Assembly: GCF_003100395.1 (NCBI RefSeq) | Contig: NZ_CP029210.1 | Span: 3,534,001-3,598,000 of the forward strand | Length of the DNA stretch: 64,000 nucleotides | Direction: 5' to 3' | Origin: Aquabacterium olei | GTDB taxonomy: Bacteria; Pseudomonadota; Gammaproteobacteria; Burkholderiales; Burkholderiaceae_C | Shown: in pieces, positions 1-14,311 of the stretch | Layout of the letters: every line of letters starts with the position of its first letter | Numbering within the stretch: position 1 is the stretch's first letter | Translations under genes and position numbers: made by a program | Notes under the pieces: model-generated | Told to the model about the DNA's origin: nothing | Databases searched by the model: none | What the model saw: the letters and a program-made list of their open reading frames with translations, nothing else

Positions 1-58
1 GCACCCCTTTACGGATTGATACGTGGATGGCAGACGGTCGTCCCACTTCCCCCGCGAG

Positions 59-1093
59 TCAAGGTCGGGTCTGCCCGGAGCCGCCGGACGGCTCCAGTCC
101 CGAGAAGCGCGTCTGGTAGCGCACGAGCACGTCCATGCCGACGCGCTGCACCAGGTGGCGCTGCTCGATGACGTTGTCCTCCAGCCGCAGGCGACCACGT
201 ACCTCGAAGAAGTCCGAGTTCACCCGCAGCCGCGAGAAATCCATCCCCGTGGTGACGCCCAGCGCCCGCCCCACGTCGCCCGTGTCCTTGAAGGCGGCGC
301 GCTGGCGGGCCTGCACCAGACGCTCCGCACTGGCCAGGTCCAGCCGTTCGACCACCGCGGCGATCACCTCCTTGGGCGCGGTGTTGGCGTTCACGCCGGT
401 CGCGTCGGGCAGCACCGTCAGATACGGGCGCAGGCGTTCGACCGTGGCCGCATCCAGCCCCAGCCACACCAGCTGGTCGACCGACTGGGGCATCAGGGCC
501 GCCTGGGCCAGGCCGCTCTCGCCACCCAGCCGTGCCAGCATGGCCGGATCGGCCGATTGCTGCGCCAGCCAGGCGCGTCGATAGCTGGCCGCCAGACCAT
601 CGCCCAGCGATGGCGGCAGCCCCAGCGTCTCGCACAAGCGGCGCAGCACGGCCGTTTCCTGCGGATCGAGTTCGCCGTTGCCATCCACGACGTTGCGCAG
701 GTTGTAGCGCGAGGTGGCGTCCTCCACCCGGCCGGACAGGAAAGCCTCCGGGGCATCGTCGGTGTTGGCGTTGTCCACCGCCAGGAAGGTGGAGAGCCGC
801 GCCTCCGCCAGCGGCGTGGCCCAGGCCTCACCCAGGTGATCGGCGCCACCGTTGCGGGCGTCTTCGCGCAGGATCAGCCGCGCCCAGTCCAGCGCGCCGC
901 TGAGCACCCACATGGCCTGGGCGCGCACCCGTTCTGCGCCCTCCACCTGCACCGCCCGCCACTGCTGCCACACCATCGACGCCGCAAACGTGGCCACCAG
1001 CGTGACGATCACCATGGCCATCAGCAAGGCTGCCCCGCGCTGGGCAGGGCGCGTGGCGGGGGCGCGATGGGGACGGGTGCGCATCACGACCAC
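59..1093 (-). CDS. gspK: Type II secretion minor pseudopilin GspK
   Basis: 344 aa, the usual size for GspK, the large pseudopilin at the tip of the type II secretion pseudopilus in the inner membrane and periplasm. The prepilin-peptidase site follows a basic leader (cleavage expected between Gly20 and Ala21), then comes a hydrophobic helix at about 21-41. Residue +5 of the mature protein is not Glu, as is typical of GspK and unlike the other pseudopilins. The large soluble domain includes a helix-hairpin-helix-like stretch with the motif GVNANTAP at about 235-242. It is the last gene of the gspGHIJK run visible here and starts 1 bp from the gspJ stop; gspL would be expected beyond the left edge. 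Bases 1-58 hold no start codon on this strand. Confidence 0.93.
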   Translation of the reverse strand: MVVMRTRPHRAPATRPAQRGAALLMAMVIVTLVATFAASMVWQQWRAVQVEGAERVRAQAMWVLSGALDWARLILREDARNGGADHLGEAWATPLAEARLSTFLAVDNANTDDAPEAFLSGRVEDATSRYNLRNVVDGNGELDPQETAVLRRLCETLGLPPSLGDGLAASYRRAWLAQQSADPAMLARLGGESGLAQAALMPQSVDQLVWLGLDAATVERLRPYLTVLPDATGVNANTAPKEVIAAVVERLDLASAERLVQARQRAAFKDTGDVGRALGVTTGMDFSRLRVNSDFFEVRGRLRLEDNVIEQRHLVQRVGMDVLVRYQTRFSGLEPSGGSGQTRP

Positions 1094-1789
1094 TCAGTTC
1101 GGTTGCGGCGCCAGCATGACGTCGCGTTGCAGCCGGCCACTCTGCCCGCTGCCTTCTTCAAACACCATCTGCAGGCGCACGGCCTCGGGCAGCTGCTGCC
1201 GCAGCACCGTCGGCGCACTGGCGCCCTCGGCCGCCACCGGCGCCGCCGCCACATTGCCCGTGGACTGGCAGTTCGTCAGCGACCCATTGCGGAAACAGAA
1301 CACCTGCCACTGCGCGACGCCGCGCAAGGCCGTCAGCGCGCCGGGCTCGGTGCCCTGCAGCTGATACGTCGTCTGCCATGCCTGCTTCAGCTCGCCCACG
1401 CGCACGGCAGGCGGGCTGGCCCAGCGCACCCAGCGCCCGCTGCGCAGCACCCAGGCCACCACCTGCACGCCCGCGGAGTGCCGGCGCGTCAACCGCATCG
1501 TGCCGCCGTCGTACTCCAGCCCGGGCACCACCTGGGTGTCGAGCACCTGGGCCATGTCGGCCTCCCACTGCACCATCACCGACTGCAGACGCAGCGTGCG
1601 GCGCAGGTTGTCGTCGGCCACGGTCCGGGCCGAGCTGATGGCGTCCAGCCCCTTCCATGCGGTGGCCGCCAGCACCGACAGAATCATCAGCGAGACCAGC
1701 ACCTCTACCAACGTGAACCCCTGCGCACGCGCATGCGCCGCCGACACGGCGCCGGAGCGGGCAGAAGAGGGGCGGTGGGCAAAGGACAT
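1094..1789 (-). CDS. gspJ: Type II secretion minor pseudopilin GspJ
   Basis: 231 aa. A long basic leader ends in the prepilin site QG/FTLVEVL (cleavage after Gly24, Glu29 at mature +5), followed by a hydrophobic helix. GspJ assembles with GspI and GspK into the pseudopilus tip complex that pushes folded exoproteins through the outer-membrane secretin. The gene order gspH-gspI-gspJ-gspK fixes the identity within the pseudopilin family. Two cysteines near residues 165-175 could form a disulfide. It is separated from the upstream gspI stop by 11 bp, consistent with one transcript. Confidence 0.92.
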   Translation of the reverse strand: MSFAHRPSSARSGAVSAAHARAQGFTLVEVLVSLMILSVLAATAWKGLDAISSARTVADDNLRRTLRLQSVMVQWEADMAQVLDTQVVPGLEYDGGTMRLTRRHSAGVQVVAWVLRSGRWVRWASPPAVRVGELKQAWQTTYQLQGTEPGALTALRGVAQWQVFCFRNGSLTNCQSTGNVAAAPVAAEGASAPTVLRQQLPEAVRLQMVFEEGSGQSGRLQRDVMLAPQPN

Positions 1790-1800
1790 CGGGATCGGGC

Positions 1801-2190
1801 TCAGAACCGCGGCAGGATGGTTGACAGCCGCACGATGGGCTGGTTCGACTCATCGAGCACCTGCGCATCGACGCGTCGGAAGTTGAGGTTCGGTGTGGGG
1901 CGGACCACGAGGCGGCCGGGCAGCGTGCGGCCCATCTGCTGACACGCGAAGTCGCTGTCGCCGACGGGCGGGAACAGGCGTGACAGCTTCATCGCGGTCA
2001 ACTGGTTCTCGGCGCACATCTGCGCGAGCGTCAGGTCCGTCATGCGCTGCGCATTGACCCCCAGGCCACCTGCCGCCTTGATGCCGGCAGACAGCGTGAC
2101 GGCCACGATTGCGAGCGCCACCAGCACCTCGATCAGCGTCATGCCGCGGCTGCAAGCGGGCTCAGCGCGGCGCACCGACCGTCCCTTCAT
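1801..2190 (-). CDS. gspI: Type II secretion minor pseudopilin GspI
   Basis: 129 aa, normal for GspI. The leader ends RG/MTLIEVLVAL (cleavage after Gly16, Glu21 at +5), and the hydrophobic helix follows directly. GspI nucleates the minor pseudopilin tip complex with GspJ and GspK. Its start lies inside the end of gspH (29 bp overlap), which suggests translational coupling. The position between gspH and gspJ supports the name. Confidence 0.92.
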   Translation of the reverse strand: MKGRSVRRAEPACSRGMTLIEVLVALAIVAVTLSAGIKAAGGLGVNAQRMTDLTLAQMCAENQLTAMKLSRLFPPVGDSDFACQQMGRTLPGRLVVRPTPNLNFRRVDAQVLDESNQPIVRLSTILPRF

Positions 2191-2662
2191 CGCGGGCCTC
2201 GCCCGTCACGACATCGAACGGCGACAGCCCGTCGCTGGCCACAACGACCTGCCTGTCCTCCAGGCGCAGCACGACGCTCTGCGGCCCGATGACAGGCTCG
2301 GGCCCCAGCACGACACTGCGCGCACCCATGACCTCGGCACGGACCTCACGGGTCTGCCACTGCAGCGGCGGCTGAAACGCCGGCGGCAATCCCAGAAACT
2401 GGTAGTCGGTGTCGGCCGCGCCGGGCTGCGGCACCCACAACACGGTGAGCGCGCCAGCCCGCGCCTGCGTGCGCGCCGACTCGAGCAGGGCCACCAGTCG
2501 CGCGGCTTCTCTGTCCAGCCGTGTGGCAGCCGGATCGGGCAGGGCCAGCGACACCACGGCCGTCGTCAGCCCGATCATCGCGATGACGACCATCAACTCC
2601 AGCAGCGTGAAACCGCGCTGCCGGCGGCCGGCCTCACTGCCAGGAACCGACGTCCGCATCAC
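2162..2662 (-). CDS. gspH: Type II secretion minor pseudopilin GspH
   Basis: 166 aa. Prepilin-type N-terminus RG/FTLLELMVV (cleavage after Gly17, Glu22 at +5), then a hydrophobic helix and a small beta-rich soluble domain. GspH links the tip complex to the GspG shaft. A second Met directly after the first leaves the start uncertain by one codon. It overlaps the end of gspG by 29 bp and the start of gspI by 29 bp, so the three genes are tightly coupled. Confidence 0.92.
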   Translation of the reverse strand: MMRTSVPGSEAGRRQRGFTLLELMVVIAMIGLTTAVVSLALPDPAATRLDREAARLVALLESARTQARAGALTVLWVPQPGAADTDYQFLGLPPAFQPPLQWQTREVRAEVMGARSVVLGPEPVIGPQSVVLRLEDRQVVVASDGLSPFDVVTGEARDEGTVGAPR

Positions 2663-3092
2663 GGCCTTCGCCCCCGCTCTGGCCGTCGGCCCCGAAGCTG
2701 AAGACGTCGACCTGGCCCTTCACGCCCGGGTTCACGTACTGGTAAGGATTGCCCCACGGGTCGGTGGGCAGCTTCTCGAGATAGGGCTTCCAGTTCGGCG
2801 GAATGGGCGCGGTGGTGGGCTTGGCCACCAGGGCCTTGAGGCCTTGCTCGCCCGTCGGGTAGCGCTGGTTGTCAAGGCGATACAGCTTGAGCGACTGCAT
2901 CAGATTGCCCACGTCGGTGCGCGCCGCAGTCACGCGGGCATCGTCGGCACGGTCCAGCACGTTGGGCACGATCAGCGCGGCCAGCAGACCGATGATCACC
3001 AGCACCACCATCAATTCGATCAGTGTGAAGCCACGCTGCACCCGTCGGGCTGCGGCCCGGCCGCCTTGAGAAATCCTGTGAAACTTGCTCAT
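2634..3092 (-). CDS. gspG: Type II secretion major pseudopilin GspG
   Basis: 152 aa, the usual size of the major pseudopilin that forms the pseudopilus shaft. The leader ends QRG/FTLIELMVVL (cleavage after Gly21, Glu26 at +5). The C-terminal part carries the family pattern DPWGNPYQYVNPG and a closing loop rich in Asp and Gly (FGADGQSGGEG), which in characterised GspG proteins binds calcium. I chose the ATG at 3092, preceded by a GGAAAG Shine-Dalgarno-like stretch; an in-frame ATG seven codons upstream is the alternative. First gene of the gspGHIJK run, divergent from gspC. Confidence 0.95.
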   Translation of the reverse strand: MSKFHRISQGGRAAARRVQRGFTLIELMVVLVIIGLLAALIVPNVLDRADDARVTAARTDVGNLMQSLKLYRLDNQRYPTGEQGLKALVAKPTTAPIPPNWKPYLEKLPTDPWGNPYQYVNPGVKGQVDVFSFGADGQSGGEGRDADVGSWQ

Positions 3093-3251
3093 CTTGCTTT
3101 CCGATACACACATCACGCGTTGCGCCGCCCTGTGGCGTGTCCTGGCGTCAGCATGCCCCACGCCATGCGGGGCCCGACGCCGGATGTACCCGGGGTTGCC
3201 CCCGCAGTTTCCGGCACGTCCGCCAGGCAACACCCATCATAATGGGCCAAT
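3093..3251. other. Divergent intergenic region gspG/gspC
   Basis: 159 bp separating the divergently read gspG and gspC genes. It must hold the start signals for both, but I could not pick out a convincing pair of -35 and -10 boxes. Confidence 0.4.
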
Positions 3252-3893
3252 ATGGCATCTCGTTTTTTCGCCCTCCTGACGTGGGCCGCGGTGGCGGCCA
3301 GCCTGGCCTTCTGGGGCCTGCGTTGGCTGGCGCCGCCCACCGGGGTGCCCGCCAATGCCAGCCCGGTCTCGCTCGACTCTGCCGCCCGCGGCGACCTGCG
3401 CCGCCTGCTGGCCGGGCCAGCCAAGGCGACCGAAGCCACGCCCGTCGTGAACGCCTCGGCGGAGTTGCTGGCGCGCATCAAGGTCCTCGGCGTCGTGGCG
3501 CCCCGCACACCGGGCGGCCGGGGCGTCGCCCTGGTTTCGGTGGATGGCAAGCCCCCGCGCGCGTTGCGCCAGGGTGACCGCGTCGATGGCGATCTGGTCG
3601 TCAAGGCCCTCACTCAACGCGGCGTGGACATCGGCCCGGCCCAAGGCGACGGGGTCATCACGCTCGATCTGCCGCTGCTGCCGGCGCCCGCTGCGGGCAG
3701 CCTGCCGCCCGTGAGCGGCTTCTCGCGCGAAGGCGCACGCCCCGCCAACCCCATCGATGGTCCGCCCGCCGCACGCGGCACCCTGGCCTCGCCCGAGCAA
3801 CAGATGCAGGGCAACGCCATGCCGCCGCCGCCCGTGCCGGCCAATCCGCCCCCCGCTCAGCGGGGTCAACCGGGTGCCGACTCCGCGGTGTGA
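3252..3893 (+). CDS. gspC: Type II secretion system protein GspC
   Basis: 213 aa. A transmembrane helix near residues 6-25 follows a very short cytoplasmic start, then a Pro/Ala linker and a homology-region domain (about 70-140) with the pattern LLARIKVLGVVAP, LVSVDGKPPRALRQGDRV. This is the layout of GspC, the inner-membrane protein that connects the assembly platform to the GspD secretin. The C-terminal 70 residues are Pro/Ala/Gly-rich and no PDZ domain is visible, so it resembles the PDZ-less GspC/GspN-like form. It is read divergently from gspG; no gspD follows it, since the next gene is ilvA on the opposite strand. Confidence 0.82.
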   Translation: MASRFFALLTWAAVAASLAFWGLRWLAPPTGVPANASPVSLDSAARGDLRRLLAGPAKATEATPVVNASAELLARIKVLGVVAPRTPGGRGVALVSVDGKPPRALRQGDRVDGDLVVKALTQRGVDIGPAQGDGVITLDLPLLPAPAAGSLPPVSGFSREGARPANPIDGPPAARGTLASPEQQMQGNAMPPPPVPANPPPAQRGQPGADSAV

Positions 3894-3912
3894 GCGCGGC
3901 CTCCGGCCCGAC

Positions 3913-5535
<1,623 letters not shown>

Positions 5536-5621
5536 CAGAACACTCCGAAAAAGCTCAGTCCCGGGGCGGGAAACCCCACAGTCTACCCGGGCGTCATCGG
5601 CCACCGCGGGCGGGCGGGCCA

Positions 5622-5650
5622 TGAAAAAAGCCCGTGGCATGCCACGGGCT
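5622..5650 (-). terminator. Rho-independent terminator of the atp operon
   Basis: A perfect inverted repeat with 11-bp arms (AGCCCGTGGCA / TGCCACGGGCT, 5629-5650) is followed on the minus strand by a run of T. It lies 38 bp past the atpC stop and before ilvA, so it should end the ATP synthase transcript. Confidence 0.9.
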
Positions 5651-5687
5651 CTTGCGTGCACCGCCCGGGGACCGGGCGAGCAGCGGA

Positions 5688-6104
5688 TCACTTCTTGCGC
5701 AGGCGGCGAATGGCAGCCAGCTGGGCGACCAGCTCGGCCAGTTCGCTCTGGGCGCGGGCCAGGTCCAGCTCGCCCTTGGCAGACTGGATGGCTTCCTCGG
5801 CCAGACGCTTGGCTTCCAGCGCCTTCGCTTCGTCCAGGTCCTTGCCGCGGATGGCGGTGTCGGCCAGAACGGTCACGCAGTGCGGCTGCACTTCCAGGAT
5901 GCCGCCGGCCACGAAGACGAACTCTTCCTGACCGTTGTCGGCACGCTGGATGCGCACGGCGCCCGGCTTGATGCGGGTGATCAGCGGGGTGTGGCGCGGC
6001 AGGATGCCCAGTTCGCCCGATTCACCCGGCAGGGACACCAGCGTGGCCTCGCCCGCGAAGATCGACTCTTCTGCCGAAACGACGTCAACGTGAATGGTGG
6101 ACAT
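5688..6104 (-). CDS. atpC: ATP synthase F1 subunit epsilon
   Basis: 138 aa. N-terminal beta-sandwich (about 1-85: [33 protein letters not shown]) and a C-terminal two-helix domain (about 90-138) that can inhibit ATP hydrolysis. It is part of the central stalk with gamma. Last gene of the operon, 164 bp after atpD, a wider gap than between the other genes, and followed by a strong terminator. Confidence 0.97.
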   Translation of the reverse strand: MSTIHVDVVSAEESIFAGEATLVSLPGESGELGILPRHTPLITRIKPGAVRIQRADNGQEEFVFVAGGILEVQPHCVTVLADTAIRGKDLDEAKALEAKRLAEEAIQSAKGELDLARAQSELAELVAQLAAIRRLRKK

Positions 6105-6268
6105 ATCGAGCTTTCAAAAAAAGGTTAACGAGCTTGCAGCGCCCAACGGTTTGCACACGACAAGACGCTGCAAGAAGCAAGCGATTGGTCCTCGATCAAG
6201 GCGCCGCGCACAGCCGGACTCAGAGTCCGGCGCGCACGGCAACGCCGAGTGAGGGCCAAGCGCGCCGC

Positions 6269-8573
<2,305 letters not shown>

Positions 8574-8584
8574 GGCGTGCTCCT

Positions 8585-10138
8585 TTAGGCAAAGGTCTTC
8601 TTGAACGCGACGATGGCTGCTTGCAGCTCGGCTTCGGCGTCCTTGTCCAAGGCCTTCTTCTCTTCGATCTTGGCCAGCAGCGCGCCGTGGCTGGTCTTCA
8701 GGAACTGGTGCAGACCAGTTTCAAAGGCCAGAACCTTCTTGACGTCGATGTCGTCCATGTAACCCTTGTTCACGGCGAACAGGGTGGCACCCATCAGGGA
8801 GATCGAGAGCGGCTGGTACTGGGCCTGCTTCAGCAGTTCGGTCACGCGGGCACCGCGGTCCAGCTGCTTGCGGGTGGCCGCGTCCAGATCGGAAGCGAAC
8901 TGCGCGAAGGCAGCCAGTTCACGGTACTGGGCCAGGTCGGTACGGATACCGCCGGACAGGCTCTTGATGACCTTGGTCTGCGCTGCACCACCGACGCGCG
9001 ACACCGAGATACCGGCGTTGATGGCGGGACGGATGCCTGCGTTGAACAGGTTGGTTTCAAGGAAGATCTGACCGTCGGTGATCGAGATCACGTTGGTCGG
9101 AACGAAAGCGGACACGTCGCCGGCTTGCGTTTCGATGATCGGCAGGGCCGTCAGCGAACCGGTCTTGCCCTTGACTTCACCGTTGGTGAAGGCTTCGACG
9201 TAGTCGGCGTTCACGCGAGCGGCACGCTCGAGCAGGCGCGAGTGGATGTAGAACACGTCGCCAGGGAAGGCTTCGCGGCCCGGCGGGCGACGCAGCAGCA
9301 GCGACACCTGACGGTAGGCGACGGCCTGCTTGGACAGGTCGTCGTACACGATGAGGGCGTCTTGACCGCGGTCGCGGAAGTACTCGCCCATCGCGCAGCC
9401 GGAGTAGGCCGACACGAACTGCATGGCAGCCGAGTCAGAGGCCGAAGCGGCGACGACGATGGTGTAGTCCATGGCGCCGGCTTGCTCCAGAGCGCGCACG
9501 ACGTTCTTGATCGACGAAGCCTTCTGACCGATGGCGACGTAGATACAGGTGACGCCCTGGCCCTTCTGGTTGATGATCGCGTCGATGGCGACGGCGGTCT
9601 TGCCGGTCTGACGGTCACCGATGATCAGCTCGCGCTGGCCACGGCCGATCGGCACCATCGAGTCGATCGACTTGATACCGGTCTGCAGGGGCTGGTCAAC
9701 GGACTGACGGGCGATCACGCCGGGGGCGATCTTCTCGATGGGAGAAGACAGCTTGGCGTTGATCGGGCCCTTGCCGTCGATGGGCTGACCCAGGGCGTTC
9801 ACCACGCGGCCGACCAGTTCGGGGCCCACGGGCACTTCCAGAATGCGACCCGTGCACTTCACGGTGTCGCCTTCGGAGATGTGCTCGTACTCGCCCAGAA
9901 TCACGGCGCCGACGGAGTCGCGCTCGAGGTTCAGGGCCAGGCCGAAAGTGGGCACGCCAGCGGCGTTGGCGGGGAACTCCAGCATTTCGCCTTGCATCGC
10001 ATCGGACAAGCCGTGGACGCGCACGATACCGTCCGTCACGGAGATGACGGTACCCTGGTTGCGAATGTCGGCAGCCGCGCCGAGACCTTCGATGCGGCTC
10101 TTGATCAGTTCGGAAATTTCTGCGGGATTCAATTGCAT
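8585..10138 (-). CDS. atpA: ATP synthase F1 subunit alpha
   Basis: 517 aa, the regulatory nucleotide-binding subunit of the F1 head. It begins [19 protein letters not shown] and carries Walker A GDRQTGKT near residue 170 and the signature [17 protein letters not shown] near 375. The N-terminal helix contacts delta. It is separated from atpH by 118 bp, which holds no gene I can support. Confidence 0.98.
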   Translation of the reverse strand: MQLNPAEISELIKSRIEGLGAAADIRNQGTVISVTDGIVRVHGLSDAMQGEMLEFPANAAGVPTFGLALNLERDSVGAVILGEYEHISEGDTVKCTGRILEVPVGPELVGRVVNALGQPIDGKGPINAKLSSPIEKIAPGVIARQSVDQPLQTGIKSIDSMVPIGRGQRELIIGDRQTGKTAVAIDAIINQKGQGVTCIYVAIGQKASSIKNVVRALEQAGAMDYTIVVAASASDSAAMQFVSAYSGCAMGEYFRDRGQDALIVYDDLSKQAVAYRQVSLLLRRPPGREAFPGDVFYIHSRLLERAARVNADYVEAFTNGEVKGKTGSLTALPIIETQAGDVSAFVPTNVISITDGQIFLETNLFNAGIRPAINAGISVSRVGGAAQTKVIKSLSGGIRTDLAQYRELAAFAQFASDLDAATRKQLDRGARVTELLKQAQYQPLSISLMGATLFAVNKGYMDDIDVKKVLAFETGLHQFLKTSHGALLAKIEEKKALDKDAEAELQAAIVAFKKTFA

Positions 10139-10256
10139 TGCTTAGCTCCCAGTCTGGTCAAGGGCTGCACCTTGGCAAACCTCGTTGACGGCAACCGGTG
10201 GCACGAAGCCACCGGCAGGGTTGAGCGACTGTTCTTGGTTGAGGCCGGGCTCCGGA

Positions 10257-10790
10257 TCACGCCAGGAGGGCCGACTTCATGCGTTCCAGGCGGGCCTTCA
10301 CGGAGGTGTCGAGCACCTCGTCGCCGACCACGACGCGCACGCCACCGATGAGGTCGGCATCGACCTCAACCTTGGCTTCCAGCTTGCGACCGAAGCGCTT
10401 CTCGAGCGGCGCCACGATGTCGGCCACCTGGGCGTCCGAGATCGGGAAGGCGCTGACGATGCAGGCTTCGGACACGCCCTGGCGGGCTTGCACGAGCGCT
10501 TGGAACTGCTCGGCCATCAGCGGCAACGCCGCCAGACGGCCGTTCTCCAGAACGGTACGCAGGAAGTTGGCCACGACCGGCGCGAGAGCCACCTTGGCAG
10601 CCTCGGTGAGCACGCCGAACACCTGGTCCTGAGTGACACGGGGGTTGTCGGCGAAGCTCTGCACAGCGGCGTCGCTGGCGACCTGGGCCAGGGCAGCGAC
10701 TTGCGCCACCCAGGCGGATTGCTCCGCCTCCGGCGTGGCCTTGAACAGCGCTTCGGCGTAAGGACGGGCGATGGTGGCAAGCTCGGCCAT
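10257..10790 (-). CDS. atpH: ATP synthase F1 subunit delta
   Basis: 177 aa. Peripheral-stalk protein tying subunit b to the alpha N-termini. The start MAELATIARPYAEALFKATPE is typical; an alternative Met two codons upstream exists. The C-terminal part reads VDADLIGGVRVVVGDEVLDTSVKARLERM, a conserved delta motif. It starts 2 bp past the atpF stop. Confidence 0.97.
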   Translation of the reverse strand: MAELATIARPYAEALFKATPEAEQSAWVAQVAALAQVASDAAVQSFADNPRVTQDQVFGVLTEAAKVALAPVVANFLRTVLENGRLAALPLMAEQFQALVQARQGVSEACIVSAFPISDAQVADIVAPLEKRFGRKLEAKVEVDADLIGGVRVVVGDEVLDTSVKARLERMKSALLA

Positions 10791-10792
10791 GA

Positions 10793-11263
10793 TCACAGCT
10801 CCGACTTCAGGCGGCTCAGCAGGTCGGCATGGACCTCCGGAGACACCTCACGACGCAGAATCTGCTCGGCACCCTTGACGGCCAGACCGGCGACCTGCTC
10901 ACGCAGGGCTTCACGGGCCTGGATGGCCTGCTGATCGGCTTCGGCCTTGGCGTCGGCTACGATCTTGGCGGCTTCTTGCGAAGCGCGCTGCTTGGCCTCC
11001 TCAACGATGGCCGCAGCACGCTTTTCAGCGTCGGCCAGTCGTTGGGCGATCTCGTCACGGGATTGGGCGAGCTGTTCCTGGACGCTCTTGTTGGCATTCG
11101 CCAGTTCCAGCTTGGCCTTGTCGGCGGCAGCCAGACCGTCGGCGATCTTGCTTGCGCGCTCGTCGAGCGCCTTCGTGATCGGCGGCCACACGAATTTCAT
11201 CGTGAACCACCACAGGATCCCGAAGACCACGATCTGCGCGAACAGCGTTGCGTTCAGATTCAC
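10793..11263 (-). CDS. atpF: ATP synthase Fo subunit b
   Basis: 156 aa. One N-terminal membrane helix (about 5-25, [20 protein letters not shown]), then a long Ala/Glu/Lys-rich helix (30-140) that dimerises as the outer stalk. Size and start ([10 protein letters not shown]) match the proteobacterial family. Between atpE and atpH, 50 bp downstream of atpE. Confidence 0.97.
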   Translation of the reverse strand: MNLNATLFAQIVVFGILWWFTMKFVWPPITKALDERASKIADGLAAADKAKLELANANKSVQEQLAQSRDEIAQRLADAEKRAAAIVEEAKQRASQEAAKIVADAKAEADQQAIQAREALREQVAGLAVKGAEQILRREVSPEVHADLLSRLKSEL

Positions 11264-11313
11264 GGCTCGGACCTTTCTCGGTTAAATGGGATGTTCAGTC
11301 GAGAACGGACCGA

Positions 11314-12546
<1,233 letters not shown>

Positions 12547-13056
12547 TTAAACAGATTTTTTCGCGCGGCCCTGCCCCAAGAGCAGAACCACTCCAATCAC
12601 TTTCAGGCACAACACCAGGGTCACCAGCATGGCCGCCCAGTCGATCGGGCGAAGCAGCACGGGCGACAGCGCCAACATGGCCCCGCTCAACCCGAGCTTG
12701 AGCAACTCCCACACGAGGAGCACTCCCACACTGCGTCCCGCGCCTCGCCCGAAGATCCCGCGCGCCATCAGGGCATTGGGTATCACGACCACCGCGCCGC
12801 CATACAGGGCGGACACCGCAGAAGCCGGGCTTTGCGACAGGACACCCCAGACCAGCGCGACCAGCACCGCCACCGCAGCCTGCCAGGCGAGAATCCGCCA
12901 GACCGACATCGAAGGGTGCTTGGCGACAAGGGCTTGCGCTTCCTGTCGCGTCAGCGGCCGGACGGGGGGATCGATGTCTTCGGTCCAGTCGGAATCGTCG
13001 AAGGCCTGTTGCGCTGCATGCTGACCTCCCGGCTTGTGACTCTGAGGTGGCTGCAT
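12547..13056 (-). CDS. atpI: ATP synthase subunit I
   Basis: 169 aa. Four predicted membrane segments follow a hydrophilic N-terminus of about 50 residues. AtpI helps assemble the c-ring and is the usual first gene of the operon. Sequence conservation in this family is low; identification rests on the membrane pattern (including IPNALMARGIFG) and the position directly before atpB. The nine atp genes therefore form one complete minus-strand operon. Confidence 0.88.
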   Translation of the reverse strand: MQPPQSHKPGGQHAAQQAFDDSDWTEDIDPPVRPLTRQEAQALVAKHPSMSVWRILAWQAAVAVLVALVWGVLSQSPASAVSALYGGAVVVIPNALMARGIFGRGAGRSVGVLLVWELLKLGLSGAMLALSPVLLRPIDWAAMLVTLVLCLKVIGVVLLLGQGRAKKSV

Positions 13057-13454
13057 GACGACTCGCTTGGCGCATTCAACCCGCTGACTGGACGCCCGGC
13101 CTCCTGGATCTGACAGGAGACACAGCGCACGCGTGGACAGCGGCGACAGTGGAGCAAGACACCGACCTGCGTCGGCAAAACCTAAAGATTATACGCGGTT
13201 ACCCGGAGCCGAACCAAGCCCCAGCACTGTACTGAGTTGACACATCCCTTACACGGAGGTCCGGGCGGCGGCGTGCCCGCGACGCACTTGATCACCCGCC
13301 CCCTCATGTCGGGGTGCACTGAGGGCAAGCCCGGTGCCTGCTCCAGCGGCCGGCCGGCATCCTGTGTTTAACAAGCGGCCGACAACGGGTCGCAGATGCA
13401 GTCACCCACACGGCCATGCACGCGCGCAGGCCGCGTTCCTTCCCGGAGCCCGCG
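13057..13454. other. Intergenic region atpI / GNAT gene
   Basis: 398 bp without a gene that I can support. It holds a promoter for the atp operon on the minus strand. On the plus strand a consensus TTGACA lies at 13237-13242, but no good -10 box follows at the right distance, so the start signal of the plus-strand cluster is not identified. Confidence 0.5.
13188..13217 (-). promoter_or_regulatory. Sigma70-type promoter of the atp operon
   Basis: Read on the minus strand: a -35-like TTGGTT (13212-13217), an 18-bp spacer, and a perfect -10 TATAAT (13188-13193), about 130 bp upstream of atpI. The -10 match is exact, unusual in such GC-rich DNA. Confidence 0.65.
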
Positions 13455-14309
13455 ATGTCTTCTTCAGCCTCTCGCGACAAGGTCAGCACGTTCTTCAGGC
13501 CGATCTCGGCCGTCACCGTCACCCACATCCGGCAGATGTACGACCTGTACGCCGGCTTCTACGAGAACACCTCGCTGGATGTCTTTCTCAATGACCTGAG
13601 CAAGAAGTCGGGCGTGATCCTCGTGACGCGCAAGGCCGACGACCGGGTGGTGGGCTTCTCGACGCAGACCTTCTTCGACCTGAAGGTGGACGGCAAGCGC
13701 GTGCGCGGCATCTTCAGTGGCGACACGATCGTCGACCCGGCCTACTGGGGCAACAACGCGCTGGCCAACACCTTCTACCGGCGGCTCGTCATCGAGCGGA
13801 TCAAGCAGCCCTTCGTGCCCTTCTACTGGTTCCTGATCTCGAAGGGCTACAAGACCTACCTGCTGCTGACCAACAACTTCTACAACTACTACCCGAACGT
13901 GCGCGGGCACGACGAGAAGTACCGACGCATCACCGAGGCCTATTGCGAGCAGCTGTTTCCGCAGTACTTCGACCGCGAGAAGATGCTGCTGGACTTCGGC
14001 AACGACTACGTGCGCCTGAAGGGCGACGTCGCCGACATCACGCCCGAACTGCGCGCGGCCAATCCGCACATCGCCTTCTTCGAGAAGGTGAACCCGACGT
14101 GGCGACGCGGCACGGAGGTGCCGTGCATCGGCGCCTGCGACTACGAGAGCCTGTTCCGATCCATCGTGGACGTGCCGGTGAAGTGGGTGCGCAAGCACCT
14201 GCTGGGCACCCACCGGCCGGCGGGGCTCGACGTCGAGCGCAAGCCGGCGCGCAGCGTGGTGTGGCGAGAGACAGACGTCGAGGGCATCGAGCAGGGCCGG
14301 ACCTCGTGA
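13455..14309 (+). CDS. GNAT-like acyltransferase (divergent), GH3 cluster
   Basis: 284 aa from the ATG at 13455 (MSSSASRDKV), which has a GGAG stretch upstream; an in-frame ATG 13 codons earlier is possible. The order of elements resembles a GNAT fold: a strand with GVILVTRKADDRVVGFSTQ, then IFSGDTIVDPAYWGNNALANTFYRRL in place of the usual Arg-x-x-Gly-x-Gly/Ala acetyl-CoA loop. The same SGDT-x-VDP motif occurs in the GNAT protein at 16004, so the two are probably distant paralogues. The substrate is unknown. The stop lies 2 bp before the start of the GH3-family gene, so they should be co-transcribed. The weakened CoA-loop motif means catalysis is not assured. Confidence 0.65.
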   Translation: MSSSASRDKVSTFFRPISAVTVTHIRQMYDLYAGFYENTSLDVFLNDLSKKSGVILVTRKADDRVVGFSTQTFFDLKVDGKRVRGIFSGDTIVDPAYWGNNALANTFYRRLVIERIKQPFVPFYWFLISKGYKTYLLLTNNFYNYYPNVRGHDEKYRRITEAYCEQLFPQYFDREKMLLDFGNDYVRLKGDVADITPELRAANPHIAFFEKVNPTWRRGTEVPCIGACDYESLFRSIVDVPVKWVRKHLLGTHRPAGLDVERKPARSVVWRETDVEGIEQGRTS

Positions 14310-14311
14310 GC

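Noticed and set aside
8621..10351. Long frame antisense to atpA, and a similar one antisense to atpD (6134-7756)
   Set aside because: Shadow of strong codon bias in the conserved ATP synthase genes.
13237..13259. Promoter for the GNAT-GH3 cluster from TTGACA
   Set aside because: No acceptable -10 hexamer follows at 16-18 bp.
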